From assembly GCA_011049545.1 (NCBI GenBank), contig DRHQ01000064.1:45025-109024 (forward strand): DNA of 64,000 bases, given 5' to 3'. Under the pieces are notes generated by a model. It did not search any database and was not told where the DNA came from. It saw only the letters and a list, made by a program, of their open reading frames with translations. Shown piece by piece: positions 9,386 to 17,376 of this stretch (position 1 is the first letter of the stretch; each line of letters starts with the position of its first letter). Origin of the DNA: Candidatus Aminicenantota bacterium. Its GTDB lineage: Bacteria; Acidobacteriota; Aminicenantia; Aminicenantales; Aminicenantaceae. A program made the translations under genes and the position numbers.

Positions 9386-9847
9386 CTATCCCCTCTCGTA
9401 TCTCCCCATCAGTTGACCTTCTGCCAGGATATGATCCTCCATAGCCTTTAACAATTCCGATTTCGTAGTCCCTGCTTCAAGATTGATTTCTGTATCCAAG
9501 GCATAGAGTTTGAAATAGTATCTATGTATACCACCAGGAGGACACGGACCGCCATACCCAATCTTACGAAAATCATTCATCCCCTGTTTGGCACCTCTTT
9601 CCAATTCCCTTTCAGGCGGGACGTTTTCACGGAGTTCGATGATGTCTGCAGAAAGATTAAAAAGAATCCAGTGTACCCATGTGCCCATTGGGGCATCAGG
9701 ATCATCGCAGATAAGAGCAAAAGTCTTTGTTCCTTCAGGACCTGAAGTCCAGATGAGGGGGGGAGAAATATCCATTCCATCACACGTGTATTTTCCTGGG
9801 ATCTTACCTCCTGGCACAAAAGCAGGGCTTTTAATTTTAATATCCAT
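9386..9847 (-). CDS. YbhB/YbcL-family phosphatidylethanolamine-binding-like protein
   Basis: The protein has 153 residues from the ATG at 9847, chosen because GGAGAGG lies about 8 nt upstream; an earlier in-frame start adds seven residues without a site. The PEBP fold signature DDPDAP is followed by WVHWILFN, then GYGGPCPPGGIHRYYFKLYALD, the conserved ligand pocket. E. coli YbhB and YbcL belong here; they are small soluble ligand-binding proteins of unclear role, sometimes called Raf-kinase-inhibitor-like. No signal peptide is visible. It has no functional neighbours. Confidence 0.88.
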   Translation of the reverse strand: MDIKIKSPAFVPGGKIPGKYTCDGMDISPPLIWTSGPEGTKTFALICDDPDAPMGTWVHWILFNLSADIIELRENVPPERELERGAKQGMNDFRKIGYGGPCPPGGIHRYYFKLYALDTEINLEAGTTKSELLKAMEDHILAEGQLMGRYERG

Positions 9848-10595
9848 GTTTTTACCTCTCCAAGTCATGGAATCTGCCTGGTCTCCTTTTGATCATAATA
9901 ACTAAAATATTACGATGTTTCAATTGCCATCGTAAGCATCCTTATTTTTGTGATAACTGGTTGCTGGGTTCAGGACAAAGGTTTTGTGGAATAGTTGCAG
10001 CGACCATTGAAGAAAGGCTCAGGCTATATGGCTCTAAAACACGTTGCTTTTGCCCCAGCGTCTCAAAAGCAACTCGGATCAAGGCTTCGCTCTCCTCTCC
10101 TCCGGAGAGAAACCGTACCCGCTCAGCCTTTCTCACGGTTTTTCACCATACAGCCCTCGCCAAGCAGGGAACCCGACGGAGTAGGGCATCGAGGGGGTCA
10201 GGCCTTATCCCGAGGAATGCCATAAGAGTAAGCAGTAAGAAAATATCTTCACCCAATGGCAAGGCCTGACCCCAGCGAGTTACGCAGACGCCGAGAAGAG
10301 CGAATGGAGAATGGCGTTAAAAATCTGAAGGGAGCTAGGCTATTTGCCAAAACCTTTTCTAACCACGGAATTGAAAATGCTTACACCAGAACTTAAAAAA
10401 ATTTATTATCCATGTCGAATATAGAATTAAGAGGTCTAATGCTCGACAAAAAGCAAAAATTTGAAAGGAAGGTATTTCTTTATCTTTATCGGACAAAATT
10501 TAAATAAAAATTTTTGTCACGATTAGAAAAGAGGAATATTTATTTCAAGTTTTTGTTGAAAAAGTTTTTTCTATCGTGTAAAACTTGGATACAAG
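9848..10595. other. Long intergenic region with a GC-richer block and an inverted-repeat element
   Basis: This stretch of about 750 bases has no convincing gene. The part from about 9990 to 10270 is clearly GC-richer than its surroundings and ends in an 80-base inverted-repeat element annotated separately. Open frames across it on both strands lack start signals and family motifs. It may be the decayed remains of a mobile or foreign segment. From about 10380 the sequence becomes strongly AT-rich before the PilZ gene. Confidence 0.45.
10194..10273. repeat. 80-base MITE-like inverted-repeat element, copy 1
   Basis: The element begins GGGGTCAGGCCTT and ends AAGGCCTGACCCC, a perfect 13-base terminal inverted repeat around a 54-base interior. 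A second element of exactly the same length and ends, with a related interior (GGAATG, ATAAG and GAAAATATCTT shared), lies at 28002-28081. Same length and interior similarity show a mobile or duplicated family rather than two terminators. Confidence 0.8.
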
Positions 10596-10961
10596 ATGAA
10601 TAAAGAAAAAAGAGAATTTTTACGGTTTGAATGTTTGCTGCCTGCAGAAGTCGTGAAAATAGAAGGTAAGGCCAACTTAGTTGAGAGGGTAACAGCTCAT
10701 GACTTCTCTCGTGAAGGATTGAAGCTAACTATTAGTTTTAATCTTGATCCAGGCTCTACTATGGAGTTAAAGCTTTTCCTTCCAGAAAAAAATATATCAT
10801 CCAAATTGTCAGGAGAAGTCACCTGGAGCAAGGGCGTCCAGAATAAGATGGAAGTAGGGCTGAAGATAAAAGAGATGGATAAGAGATTGAAGAGCGAGAT
10901 CCTCAACTGGGTTTTCCCAAAATGGCTCGAAAAAGAGAGAAAGAAGCAACAAAAGCCGTAG
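10596..10961 (+). CDS. PilZ-domain protein (c-di-GMP receptor)
   Basis: The 121-residue protein is a single PilZ domain. It has the RxxxR motif at Arg6-Arg10 (REFLR) and DxSxxG at 36-41 (DFSREG), the two c-di-GMP-binding elements, followed by beta strands ending in VGLKI and a basic C-terminal helix. It therefore probably senses cyclic di-GMP in the cytoplasm; its output partner is unknown. A GGDEF-domain response regulator at 57.1-58.3 kb could supply the signal, although the two genes are far apart. No clear ribosome site is seen. Confidence 0.85.
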   Translation: MNKEKREFLRFECLLPAEVVKIEGKANLVERVTAHDFSREGLKLTISFNLDPGSTMELKLFLPEKNISSKLSGEVTWSKGVQNKMEVGLKIKEMDKRLKSEILNWVFPKWLEKERKKQQKP

Positions 10962-11163
10962 AATATTCTGATAGCCAGGATTTGTCAGCCCTTCAATAGA
11001 TATCTTTCACCCCAAGAAAAATCATGTTTGAAAGTTAAAAAATAGATTTATGCTTTAAAGAACTAGGCTGTCTTACTCAAGAGAAAGTATGAATTTCGAA
11101 ATCAGTTAAAACTCCCTATTTTTATTAATTAAAGAGATCGCCGATTTTTATTAAAATTATTAA

Positions 11164-11192
11164 TTGACAAAATCTTTTATTATATTAATAAT
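11164..11192 (+). promoter_or_regulatory. Sigma-70-type promoter for the regulator-peptide-radical SAM cassette
   Basis: A perfect -35 box TTGACA (11164-11169) is followed after exactly 17 bases by AATAAT (11187-11192, five of six matches to TATAAT). Transcription would begin near 11199, giving a leader of about 18 bases before the GTG at 11217. Confidence 0.65.
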
Positions 11193-11216
11193 AAATAAGT
11201 TCCGAGTGGGGACGAA

Positions 11217-13028
11217 GTGGAACAAAAAGACATATTAAATTCTTGGAAGGAAATCTCCTATTACCTGGACCGGAATGTAAGAACATGCCAAAGATGGAAA
11301 ATAGAGCTTAAATTACCGGTTCATCGTATTGACAAGAACTCTCAACATTCAAAAGTTTTTGCCTATAAATCAGAAATTGACCAGTGGCTCAAAGAAAAAG
11401 CAGGAAATAAAAAGGTAAAAAAAACATCTTTCCTGCAGTACAGATGGTCAGCCATAAGCTTGATATCAGTCTTAGGCCTATTATCAGTGATTTTCTTATT
11501 CTTATTTCTCACGAATAGGATATCAATCTCTCCTCAGCCTGAATATCTTTCCTTTGCCGTTCTTCCGTTTGAAAACCTCAATGAGTCAAAGCAAGATGAA
11601 TATTTCTCTGAGGGCATGACTAATGAAATAATCAATAAGATGACGATGCTGAATGAACTCAAAGTCGTTCCTGCAGTATCGGTTTTTAAATATAACGACT
11701 CTTCTCAAGATTCAAAACTGATCGCTGAAGAATTAAGTGTAGATTATATTTTAGTGGGGAAAATAAAAAAAGATGGGAATAAAATTACAATCGCCGTCCA
11801 GCTTATAAGGACAAAAAACAATAAGAATATCTGGAGCGAAGAATTCGAAGATGGTCTAGAAAATGTTCTTTATATTCAGGATAGTATCTGCCGAAAAATA
11901 CATGAAAAATTGAATCTAAATATTGACCAAGAACTTACTCGTTTATCAAATGCTGGAAAAACTAATGATTACCTGGCTTATGATAATTATTTAAAAGGAA
12001 ATTATATCTTAACCAGATTAAATGAAAATAATGATGACCCCTGGAAATTATATCACCAGGGAAAATTTTTCTCAGGTAAGATGACTCCGGAAAGCAATAG
12101 AATAGCTATTAATCTCTTCAACCAGGCTATTGAGATCGATAGAAACTTTGCCCTGGCTTACATCGGATTAGCTCTCTGCTATTCTAATTATGTAAATTAT
12201 AACTGGGACTTTGATCTAAAATGGGTGGATAAAGCTGAAGACCTAATTAAAGAAGCTCAAACAATATCTCCTGACCTTCCTGAATATTATTCTACTTTAA
12301 TCGAAATTTACCTGATAAAAGAAGTTGCCTTTAACGAAAATAAACAAGAACTTGCCTTCGAGTTAGCTCGAGAAGGGATTAAAAAATATCCGGATAATGC
12401 TCAATTAAATTCTATAGTCGGATATTGTTACTATCTAAGATTCGGAGAAGAAGGGAATGAAGTTGATTTTAATAAAGCCTTAGAGTTTAAGGAAAAAAGT
12501 TTTTTGCTGAATCCTTACGGACTCCATAATGATATCTATGCCGAACTATTGATGCTCAACAAAGAATTTCATGAGGCGATATATGTCTGTAATATTATTG
12601 AAAAGCATGATTATTCCTTGCAGTCTAAATTCAGGTTAGGAGAAATTCATTACTGTCTAGGACATTTAGAGACAAGCAAGACTGTATTCCAGCAATTTGA
12701 CCTTGCTCCCTTGGATCAAAAAATTGCTGCTTTGCTTTATTTAGCGATGATTTCTTCCCAAAAAAGAGAAGAAGAAAAGGCCTTAGAAATCATCGATAAT
12801 ATTACTCTCATATCACCCCAAGATTTAGTTTTATACGAAAATCTTAAGCTGGCTTCTGTATATATGGGCTTGGGAATGAAAGAATTAGGCTATGAACATC
12901 TGAGACTTTTTTTTAATATGTCACCGACCAATAAAATGCGTTTTGCTTTTCTTAGATATATTGATTTAGATAAAAATTTTGACAATATTAGAGAAGAAGA
13001 GGAATTTATAAGAATAGCTAAAAAATAA
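11217..13028 (+). CDS. Membrane-bound regulator: HTH, one TM helix, TolB/FlgO-like domain, TPR repeats
   Basis: The 603-residue protein starts with GTG after a GGGGA ribosome site. Residues 6-62 form a helix-turn-helix (SWKEISYYLDRN, then VRTCQRWKIE). Residues 78-99 are one transmembrane helix. Residues 110-240 resemble the TolB N-terminal/FlgO fold (FAVLPFENL, YFSEGMTNEI, YILVGKI). The rest are TPR-like helices. DNA binding inside and sensing outside the membrane, as in CadC-type regulators, is the natural reading. The downstream 67-residue peptide gene is 18 nt away and a radical SAM gene follows, so it probably controls that pair. The inducing signal cannot be told. Confidence 0.8.
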   Translation: MEQKDILNSWKEISYYLDRNVRTCQRWKIELKLPVHRIDKNSQHSKVFAYKSEIDQWLKEKAGNKKVKKTSFLQYRWSAISLISVLGLLSVIFLFLFLTNRISISPQPEYLSFAVLPFENLNESKQDEYFSEGMTNEIINKMTMLNELKVVPAVSVFKYNDSSQDSKLIAEELSVDYILVGKIKKDGNKITIAVQLIRTKNNKNIWSEEFEDGLENVLYIQDSICRKIHEKLNLNIDQELTRLSNAGKTNDYLAYDNYLKGNYILTRLNENNDDPWKLYHQGKFFSGKMTPESNRIAINLFNQAIEIDRNFALAYIGLALCYSNYVNYNWDFDLKWVDKAEDLIKEAQTISPDLPEYYSTLIEIYLIKEVAFNENKQELAFELAREGIKKYPDNAQLNSIVGYCYYLRFGEEGNEVDFNKALEFKEKSFLLNPYGLHNDIYAELLMLNKEFHEAIYVCNIIEKHDYSLQSKFRLGEIHYCLGHLETSKTVFQQFDLAPLDQKIAALLYLAMISSQKREEEKALEIIDNITLISPQDLVLYENLKLASVYMGLGMKELGYEHLRLFFNMSPTNKMRFAFLRYIDLDKNFDNIREEEEFIRIAKK

Positions 13029-13045
13029 TAATATGGGAGAAATCA

Positions 13046-13249
13046 ATGGCTAAAAGTAAAACAATTCGGGTAACTCCAAATGTCCAGAAATGTCTGGAAG
13101 AATTAAAGGCTGTTGTAAAATCTATGCCTGCTGGAGAAAAGAAAGAGAGGGCCGAAGGAGTAATAAGCTACTTGTCGAGTACGTTCAAAGGAAAACCTCA
13201 ACCAGGTCAAGGAAGAGCATGTGGTGGCGGTAGACTTGTTATAAAATAA
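13046..13249 (+). CDS. 67-residue peptide, possible precursor for the adjacent radical SAM enzyme
   Basis: This short gene has a good GGGAGA ribosome site 6 nt before its ATG. The N-terminal 48 residues look like an amphipathic helical leader with one cysteine (Cys16). The C-terminal tail is glycine-rich and basic, GKPQPGQGRACGGG then RLVIK, with a second cysteine. I do not recognise the family. Its place between a dedicated membrane regulator and a radical SAM/SPASM enzyme is the arrangement seen for ribosomally made, post-translationally modified peptides, with the gly/cys tail as possible core. That role is inference from context. No transporter or protease gene is adjacent. Confidence 0.55.
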   Translation: MAKSKTIRVTPNVQKCLEELKAVVKSMPAGEKKERAEGVISYLSSTFKGKPQPGQGRACGGGRLVIK

Positions 13250-13314
13250 TAATAATTCAGCAAGTAAAACTTTAACACATTTAGAGGGCTTAATTATAAA
13301 CTTATAAAATCAAT

Positions 13315-14396
13315 ATGAACTTCTCTAGTCTTACACTAATCGTAACGGATGACTGCAATTTCGAGTGCAAGTACTGTTATAAGACGAAAAGCAAAAAATA
13401 TATGAAATATTCCACGGTTAACAAAAGTCTCGTTTTTTTTTACCAAAGCTAACAAAAACTTATCACTTCAATTTCTATGGAGGAGAACCTCTCCTCTCTT
13501 TTAACCTGATAAGAAAAACCGTATCTTTCCTGAACGAAAAAAATAAAGTATTCAGAAAAAGAGCTAATTACTCCATAACCACCAACGGAAGCCTGATCAC
13601 AGAAGAGATAATTCAATTTTTTAACGAACATAAATTTTCAGTTGTGTTGAGCTTTGATGGTTTGGCTCAGGATATTTTGAGAAAGAAAGGAAGCTTTAAG
13701 AAGACAGTCTCAGTCGTCGAGGAAATATTAAATTGCCCTGATATTGACCTTGAAGTCAACAGTGTTTTTACCCCGACGACTGTTGACTATCTTTCAGAAT
13801 CGATTAAATTTATCATAGATCTTGGCGTTCCGAGCACCAACTTTTCTCTCTCCATTATCAAGCCCTGGAATCAAGCTTCTCTGCAGAAATTAGAGAACGA
13901 AATGATTAAACTGGTGAAAATTCTTGTTAGCAATTTCAAAAGAAAAGGCAATATTCCGGTTGAAAATTTCAGAGAAGAGTCAGACACCGGGATTTTCTAT
14001 TGTCCGGCCGGGAAGGATAGAATGACAATCACTCCTGATGAAGAAATCTGGGGATGCGTTCTTTTTCCGGATTATTTTAAAGGGAAAGAACGTTCACCTG
14101 AATATCAAAAATTCTACTTTGGCGCTTTGGATGATTTCATCGAGAATCATAAAAACATATACCCCCGAATTTCTTCAAACTATGCCCGGCTTTCCGTGGA
14201 CAACTTTTCGGCTTCTGGCCTGGGATGCTTCCTTTGTCCGGAGCTGGAGAATTGTGAAGCATGCCCGATAAATGCATCTTTTTCTGGAAATCCTTTAGGG
14301 GAAATGCCTTCTCATCTGTGTAAAATCCAGAAGATAAAAATTAAAGAAAAAGAAAAGTTCAGGATAGAAATTCAAAAAATACAGGTATCCTCCTAA
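13315..14396 (+). pseudogene. Radical SAM/SPASM peptide-modifying enzyme interrupted by a -1 frameshift at a T9 run
   Basis: An ATG at 13315 opens a frame with the radical SAM cluster motif CNFECKYC (Cys14, 18, 21). It stops soon after nine T residues at 13433-13441. Reading on with one extra base restores FNFYGGEPLL, SITTNGSL and SFDG, all standard radical SAM elements, and then a C-terminal SPASM-like cysteine set (FYCPAG, WGCVL, CFLCPELENCEACP, LCK). The repaired product is about 360 residues, a normal length. Either the gene is broken, the base count is a sequencing error in the homopolymer, or the run is a slippery site for programmed frameshifting. No clear ribosome site precedes the ATG. 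Confidence 0.8.
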
Positions 14397-14412
14397 AGCA
14401 GAAATCGCAAAT

Positions 14413-14430
14413 ATACGGATCCCGTATTTT
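14413..14430 (+). terminator. Weak hairpin terminator between convergent genes
   Basis: ATACGG and CCGTAT form a six-base stem with a three-base loop followed by a short T run. It lies between the stop of the radical SAM gene and the convergent stop of arsM. Confidence 0.4.
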
Positions 14431-14468
14431 CAATATTTTATTATTACTTCTTGAATTTATTTGTCTGA

Positions 14469-15296
14469 CTATGGTTTGACACCATAAATTTTTATGCTTA
14501 TTACCGAGTTTACAGCCTCCTTTGCCTCTTCTGGTGAAATATTGGAATTCTCGATGATTGCTTTTGTAGTAGGATCATTTTCTAGACTTTCATAAGGAAA
14601 ACTTGTTTCATCAATTATTCTGACCTCTTTGAATCCAGCCTCTTTTATGGCGCCAATGTACCTATCCTTCATTACAGCCCCAGAAACACAGCCGACATAG
14701 GCCTCGATGGAGCTCTTTATACTGTCCGGAAGTTCCTTTAACAAAACAATATCCGAGATCATCAGTCTGCCTCCTGGTTTTAGCACCCTGAAAGCTTCCA
14801 TGAAGACATTATTTTTATCCGGCGCAAGATTAATGACGCAATTTGAGATTATTATGTCGACTGAGCTATCAGCAGCCGGCAGGTGTTCAACCTCTCCCAG
14901 TCTGAATTCCACGTTTTCATATTTTCCTTTCTCGGCGTTCTCTCTTGCCTTCTCAACCATCTCCGGAGTCATATCAATGCCTATAACTCTTCCTTTCTTG
15001 CCGACTTTATCAGCAGCAAGAAAACAATCAAAGCCCGCGCCTGAACCCAGGTCAAGAACAGTCTCGCCTTCTTTCAAGCTGGCTAAGGCAACAGGATTCC
15101 CACAGCCAAGACCTAAATTTGCACCTTCAGGAACAGCTTTTATCTCTTCTTCAGAGTATCCTATTTTTTTACTAATATCCTGGGCTAAGTCAGTGCTTCC
15201 ACAGCACGAATCCACAGGAGCACAACAGGAACTCTGCTGCTTTGCAATTTTAGCATAAGATTTCCTAACGACTTTTTTTATTTCTTCTTTTTTCAT
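14469..15296 (-). CDS. arsM: Arsenite S-adenosylmethionine methyltransferase
   Basis: The protein has 275 residues from the ATG at 15296, which sits 8 nt after GGAGGT. The N-terminus is cysteine-rich (SSCCAP, DSCCGS). The SAM-binding motif [16 protein letters not shown] follows, and then the two arsenic-binding cysteines in ISNCVINL and YVGCVSGA, as in ArsM. The enzyme methylates arsenite to mono- and dimethylated species in the cytoplasm. It is 31 nt downstream of an AbrB-like regulator gene and probably shares its promoter at 15681-15709. Confidence 0.9.
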   Translation of the reverse strand: MKKEEIKKVVRKSYAKIAKQQSSCCAPVDSCCGSTDLAQDISKKIGYSEEEIKAVPEGANLGLGCGNPVALASLKEGETVLDLGSGAGFDCFLAADKVGKKGRVIGIDMTPEMVEKARENAEKGKYENVEFRLGEVEHLPAADSSVDIIISNCVINLAPDKNNVFMEAFRVLKPGGRLMISDIVLLKELPDSIKSSIEAYVGCVSGAVMKDRYIGAIKEAGFKEVRIIDETSFPYESLENDPTTKAIIENSNISPEEAKEAVNSVISIKIYGVKP

Positions 15297-15327
15297 TTTC
15301 AATTACCTCCAGATTAATTTACAAATA

Positions 15328-15609
15328 TCATTTTTTAAACATTTCCTTCATCATAGGGCCTAGTAGATCTTTCACCATCTCTGTAAACTCTTCGACCTTA
15401 ATCAAAGAAATACAGCAGGTTTTCCCATCCTTTTCCCAGCTCATAACTGCTAACTTATCACCTGCTCGAATGTTTGCTTTTTCTCTTATCTCCTTAGGAA
15501 GAACTGTCTGTCCTCTATCGTCAACACTTATTATTGATTCAACTTTGCAGCAGCCCATTCTTCTATCTGCTGGAGCAGGAGGGAATTTGCTTTTATCTTT
15601 TTTTGTCAT
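15328..15609 (-). CDS. AbrB/SpoVT-type regulator with cysteine pairs, upstream of arsM
   Basis: The 93-residue protein has a swapped-hairpin AbrB-type DNA-binding domain: VDDRGQTVLPKEIREKANI, then GDKLAVM. A cysteine pair stands just before it (MGCC) and another inside it (KTCC), which suggests metal or arsenite sensing. Proteins of this type are found beside arsM and, to my knowledge, beside mercury-methylation hgcAB genes; no hgcA or hgcB is visible here. GAGGT lies 7 nt before the ATG. It is first in a two-gene operon with arsM. Confidence 0.72.
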   Translation of the reverse strand: MTKKDKSKFPPAPADRRMGCCKVESIISVDDRGQTVLPKEIREKANIRAGDKLAVMSWEKDGKTCCISLIKVEEFTEMVKDLLGPMMKEMFKK

Positions 15610-15680
15610 TCTTAATACCTCGCTTTATCGTGAAAATCGGAATATTTATATTTTTCTGATATTTCAGACATTACAGATAT

Positions 15681-15709
15681 ATAATAAGAAACTAAATAGA
15701 GCCTGTCAA
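15681..15709 (-). promoter_or_regulatory. Sigma-70-type promoter for the AbrB-arsM operon
   Basis: On the minus strand TTGACA (15709-15704) is followed after exactly 17 bases by TATTAT (15686-15681), five of six to consensus. The leader to the AbrB start at 15609 would be about 65 bases and contains repeated TCTGAAATAT-like and ATATCTGTAA half sites that could be operators. Confidence 0.68.
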
Positions 15710-15926
15710 GTTTTTTTTGATTTTTCCCCTAAATCTACTTTTGATTATCCCGTAACAGTTTTTCTCATTTTTTTTATTAAGGAGCAGTTTTTTTGATTTT
15801 CTTCTGGGTATTTCTCTTTTATAGGACGAAGGACTATTCACTTCACTCGCAACGATTCTACAAAGTGAAAAGCATTTTAGCGGGAAAAGCGAATGACTAA
15901 CAGACTAAGATACACCAGCAATCAGT

Positions 15927-16550
15927 TTATTTCTCTCCTGAAGCGACGAACATACTGATGCTAGCCTGCTCGTCTCCGCAGCTTGACTGCGCACAGCAAC
16001 TCTCACCTATGCAGTCCACAATCACATTGTTGAGCCCGGCTTCTTCGAACCATCGCCTGACGTCCTCTCTTTTGAAACCCATCCAGCGATCGTGCTGCTC
16101 TTCTTTTAAGAATTTATACTGGTGCTCATCCATATCCGTAATAACAACCTTGCCTCCCGGCTTCAAAATCCGCACCATTTCTTTTATGGCCTTCTGCGGA
16201 GACTCGACATGATGGATATACATGTTGGCAAAAGCATAATCAACAGCTTCATCAGGAATGGGTAATTTTTCCGCCTCCCCCAAGCGGTATTCAATTCCCT
16301 CAGCTCCGGAGAACTTCTTTCTCATCTCCCCCAGCATTGCTTCGGACTGGTCTACCGCTATCACTTTAAGACCTTTTCCAATCAGCCCTCCGCTGATAAA
16401 GCCGCTCCCTGCTCCGATATCAGCAGCTATCTTGCCTTTCTTCACTCCGGCTACAGAAAAAGCTTTATCCTTGACTGTCTCTGAAAAGAAGCTCCTCTGC
16501 ATATTGTCCCATTGATGGGCAATTTCATTAAAATATTTCTTGCTGTTCAT
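15927..16550 (-). CDS. Class I SAM-dependent methyltransferase with C-terminal cysteine cluster
   Basis: The 207-residue protein has the SAM loop ADIGAGSGFISGG, the acidic VDQSE strand end and ILKPGGKVVITD, so the fold is certain. The C-terminus carries ESCCAQSSCG, a thiol-rich tail. Such tails bind soft metals. With arsM and a cysteine-bearing AbrB protein just downstream, a role in metalloid methylation or detoxification is possible, but the substrate is not shown. The gene lies 317 nt upstream of the AbrB start, beyond that operon's promoter. It is divergent from the molybdenum hydroxylase operon at 16746. Confidence 0.75.
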   Translation of the reverse strand: MNSKKYFNEIAHQWDNMQRSFFSETVKDKAFSVAGVKKGKIAADIGAGSGFISGGLIGKGLKVIAVDQSEAMLGEMRKKFSGAEGIEYRLGEAEKLPIPDEAVDYAFANMYIHHVESPQKAIKEMVRILKPGGKVVITDMDEHQYKFLKEEQHDRWMGFKREDVRRWFEEAGLNNVIVDCIGESCCAQSSCGDEQASISMFVASGEK

Positions 16551-16745
16551 TTCGTAACCATACTGAAATGTTTATAGCAAAAGAAATATTTACAGTCAAA
16601 TAAAATACCTTGGGGTCAGGAGTTAAAAAAAGAAAGGATTGTAAAAAGAAAAAAAGAAATTTATAATCCATAGAAATATTCAGAAGGATATGACTGGCTA
16701 GACCAGACTAAACAAATAACATCTTTTCCTGAGAGGAGAGGCAAA

Positions 16746-17375
16746 ATGGAAAAAACCAAAAAGAAGAAAAGAAAGACTTTTACCAGAAGGGATTTTTTAA
16801 AAGGATTCGGGGGCGGAGCTTTAAGCGCTGCAGTTGTCCCCCAGCTCCTCGCCCATGATATCGATTCTCTCCGGACAAAGAAAGGAAACATCCCCCTCTT
16901 TTCCAAAAAACAGATCTCTCTCACTGTCAATGAAAAAAAATTCTCGCTAGTGGTTGAACCTGCAGAAACTCTTCTCCATGTTTTAAGAGAAAAGTTGAAC
17001 TTGACCGGGACAAAAACGATGTGTGCCCGGGGAGAATGCGGAGGATGCACGGTTCTCCTGGATGGGAATCCCGTTTACTCCTGCCTCTATCTTGCCGTGA
17101 GAGCAGATGGCAAGAAAATCACTACGATCGAAGGACTTGCAACTAAGGAAAAGCTTCATCCTGTACAACAGGCGTTTATCGAAAAAGATGGATACCAGTG
17201 CGGTTTCTGCACTCCGGGATTTATCATATCTTCGGTAGCTCTCCTCAACAAAAATAATAATCCCACCTTGGAAGAAACAAAGAATGCCCTATCGGGAAAC
17301 CTCTGCCGCTGTGGGAACTATTCAAGAATCCATGAAGCTGTCGCTGCTGCTTCAAAAAACATGAGGAGGGCATAG
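16746..17375 (+). CDS. Exported [2Fe-2S] subunit of a PaoABC-like aldehyde oxidoreductase
   Basis: The 209-residue protein starts with a twin-arginine signal (RRDFLKG, Arg14-15) and hydrophobic helix. Cysteines 93, 98, 101 and 113 bind one [2Fe-2S] cluster; 152, 155, 187 and 189 (CGFCTPG, LCRCG) bind the second, as in the xanthine oxidase family. E. coli PaoA is alike in length and signal. The Moco gene follows after one base and the FAD gene after that, giving order A-C-B rather than A-B-C. The Tat signal would carry the assembled complex to the periplasm. GGAGAGG precedes the ATG. Confidence 0.88.
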   Translation: MEKTKKKKRKTFTRRDFLKGFGGGALSAAVVPQLLAHDIDSLRTKKGNIPLFSKKQISLTVNEKKFSLVVEPAETLLHVLREKLNLTGTKTMCARGECGGCTVLLDGNPVYSCLYLAVRADGKKITTIEGLATKEKLHPVQQAFIEKDGYQCGFCTPGFIISSVALLNKNNNPTLEETKNALSGNLCRCGNYSRIHEAVAAASKNMRRA

Positions 17376-17376
17376 G

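Noticed and set aside
9942..10225. Overlapping ORFs on both strands in the GC-richer block
   Set aside because: No start signals or family motifs; the frames contradict each other. Annotated as intergenic instead.
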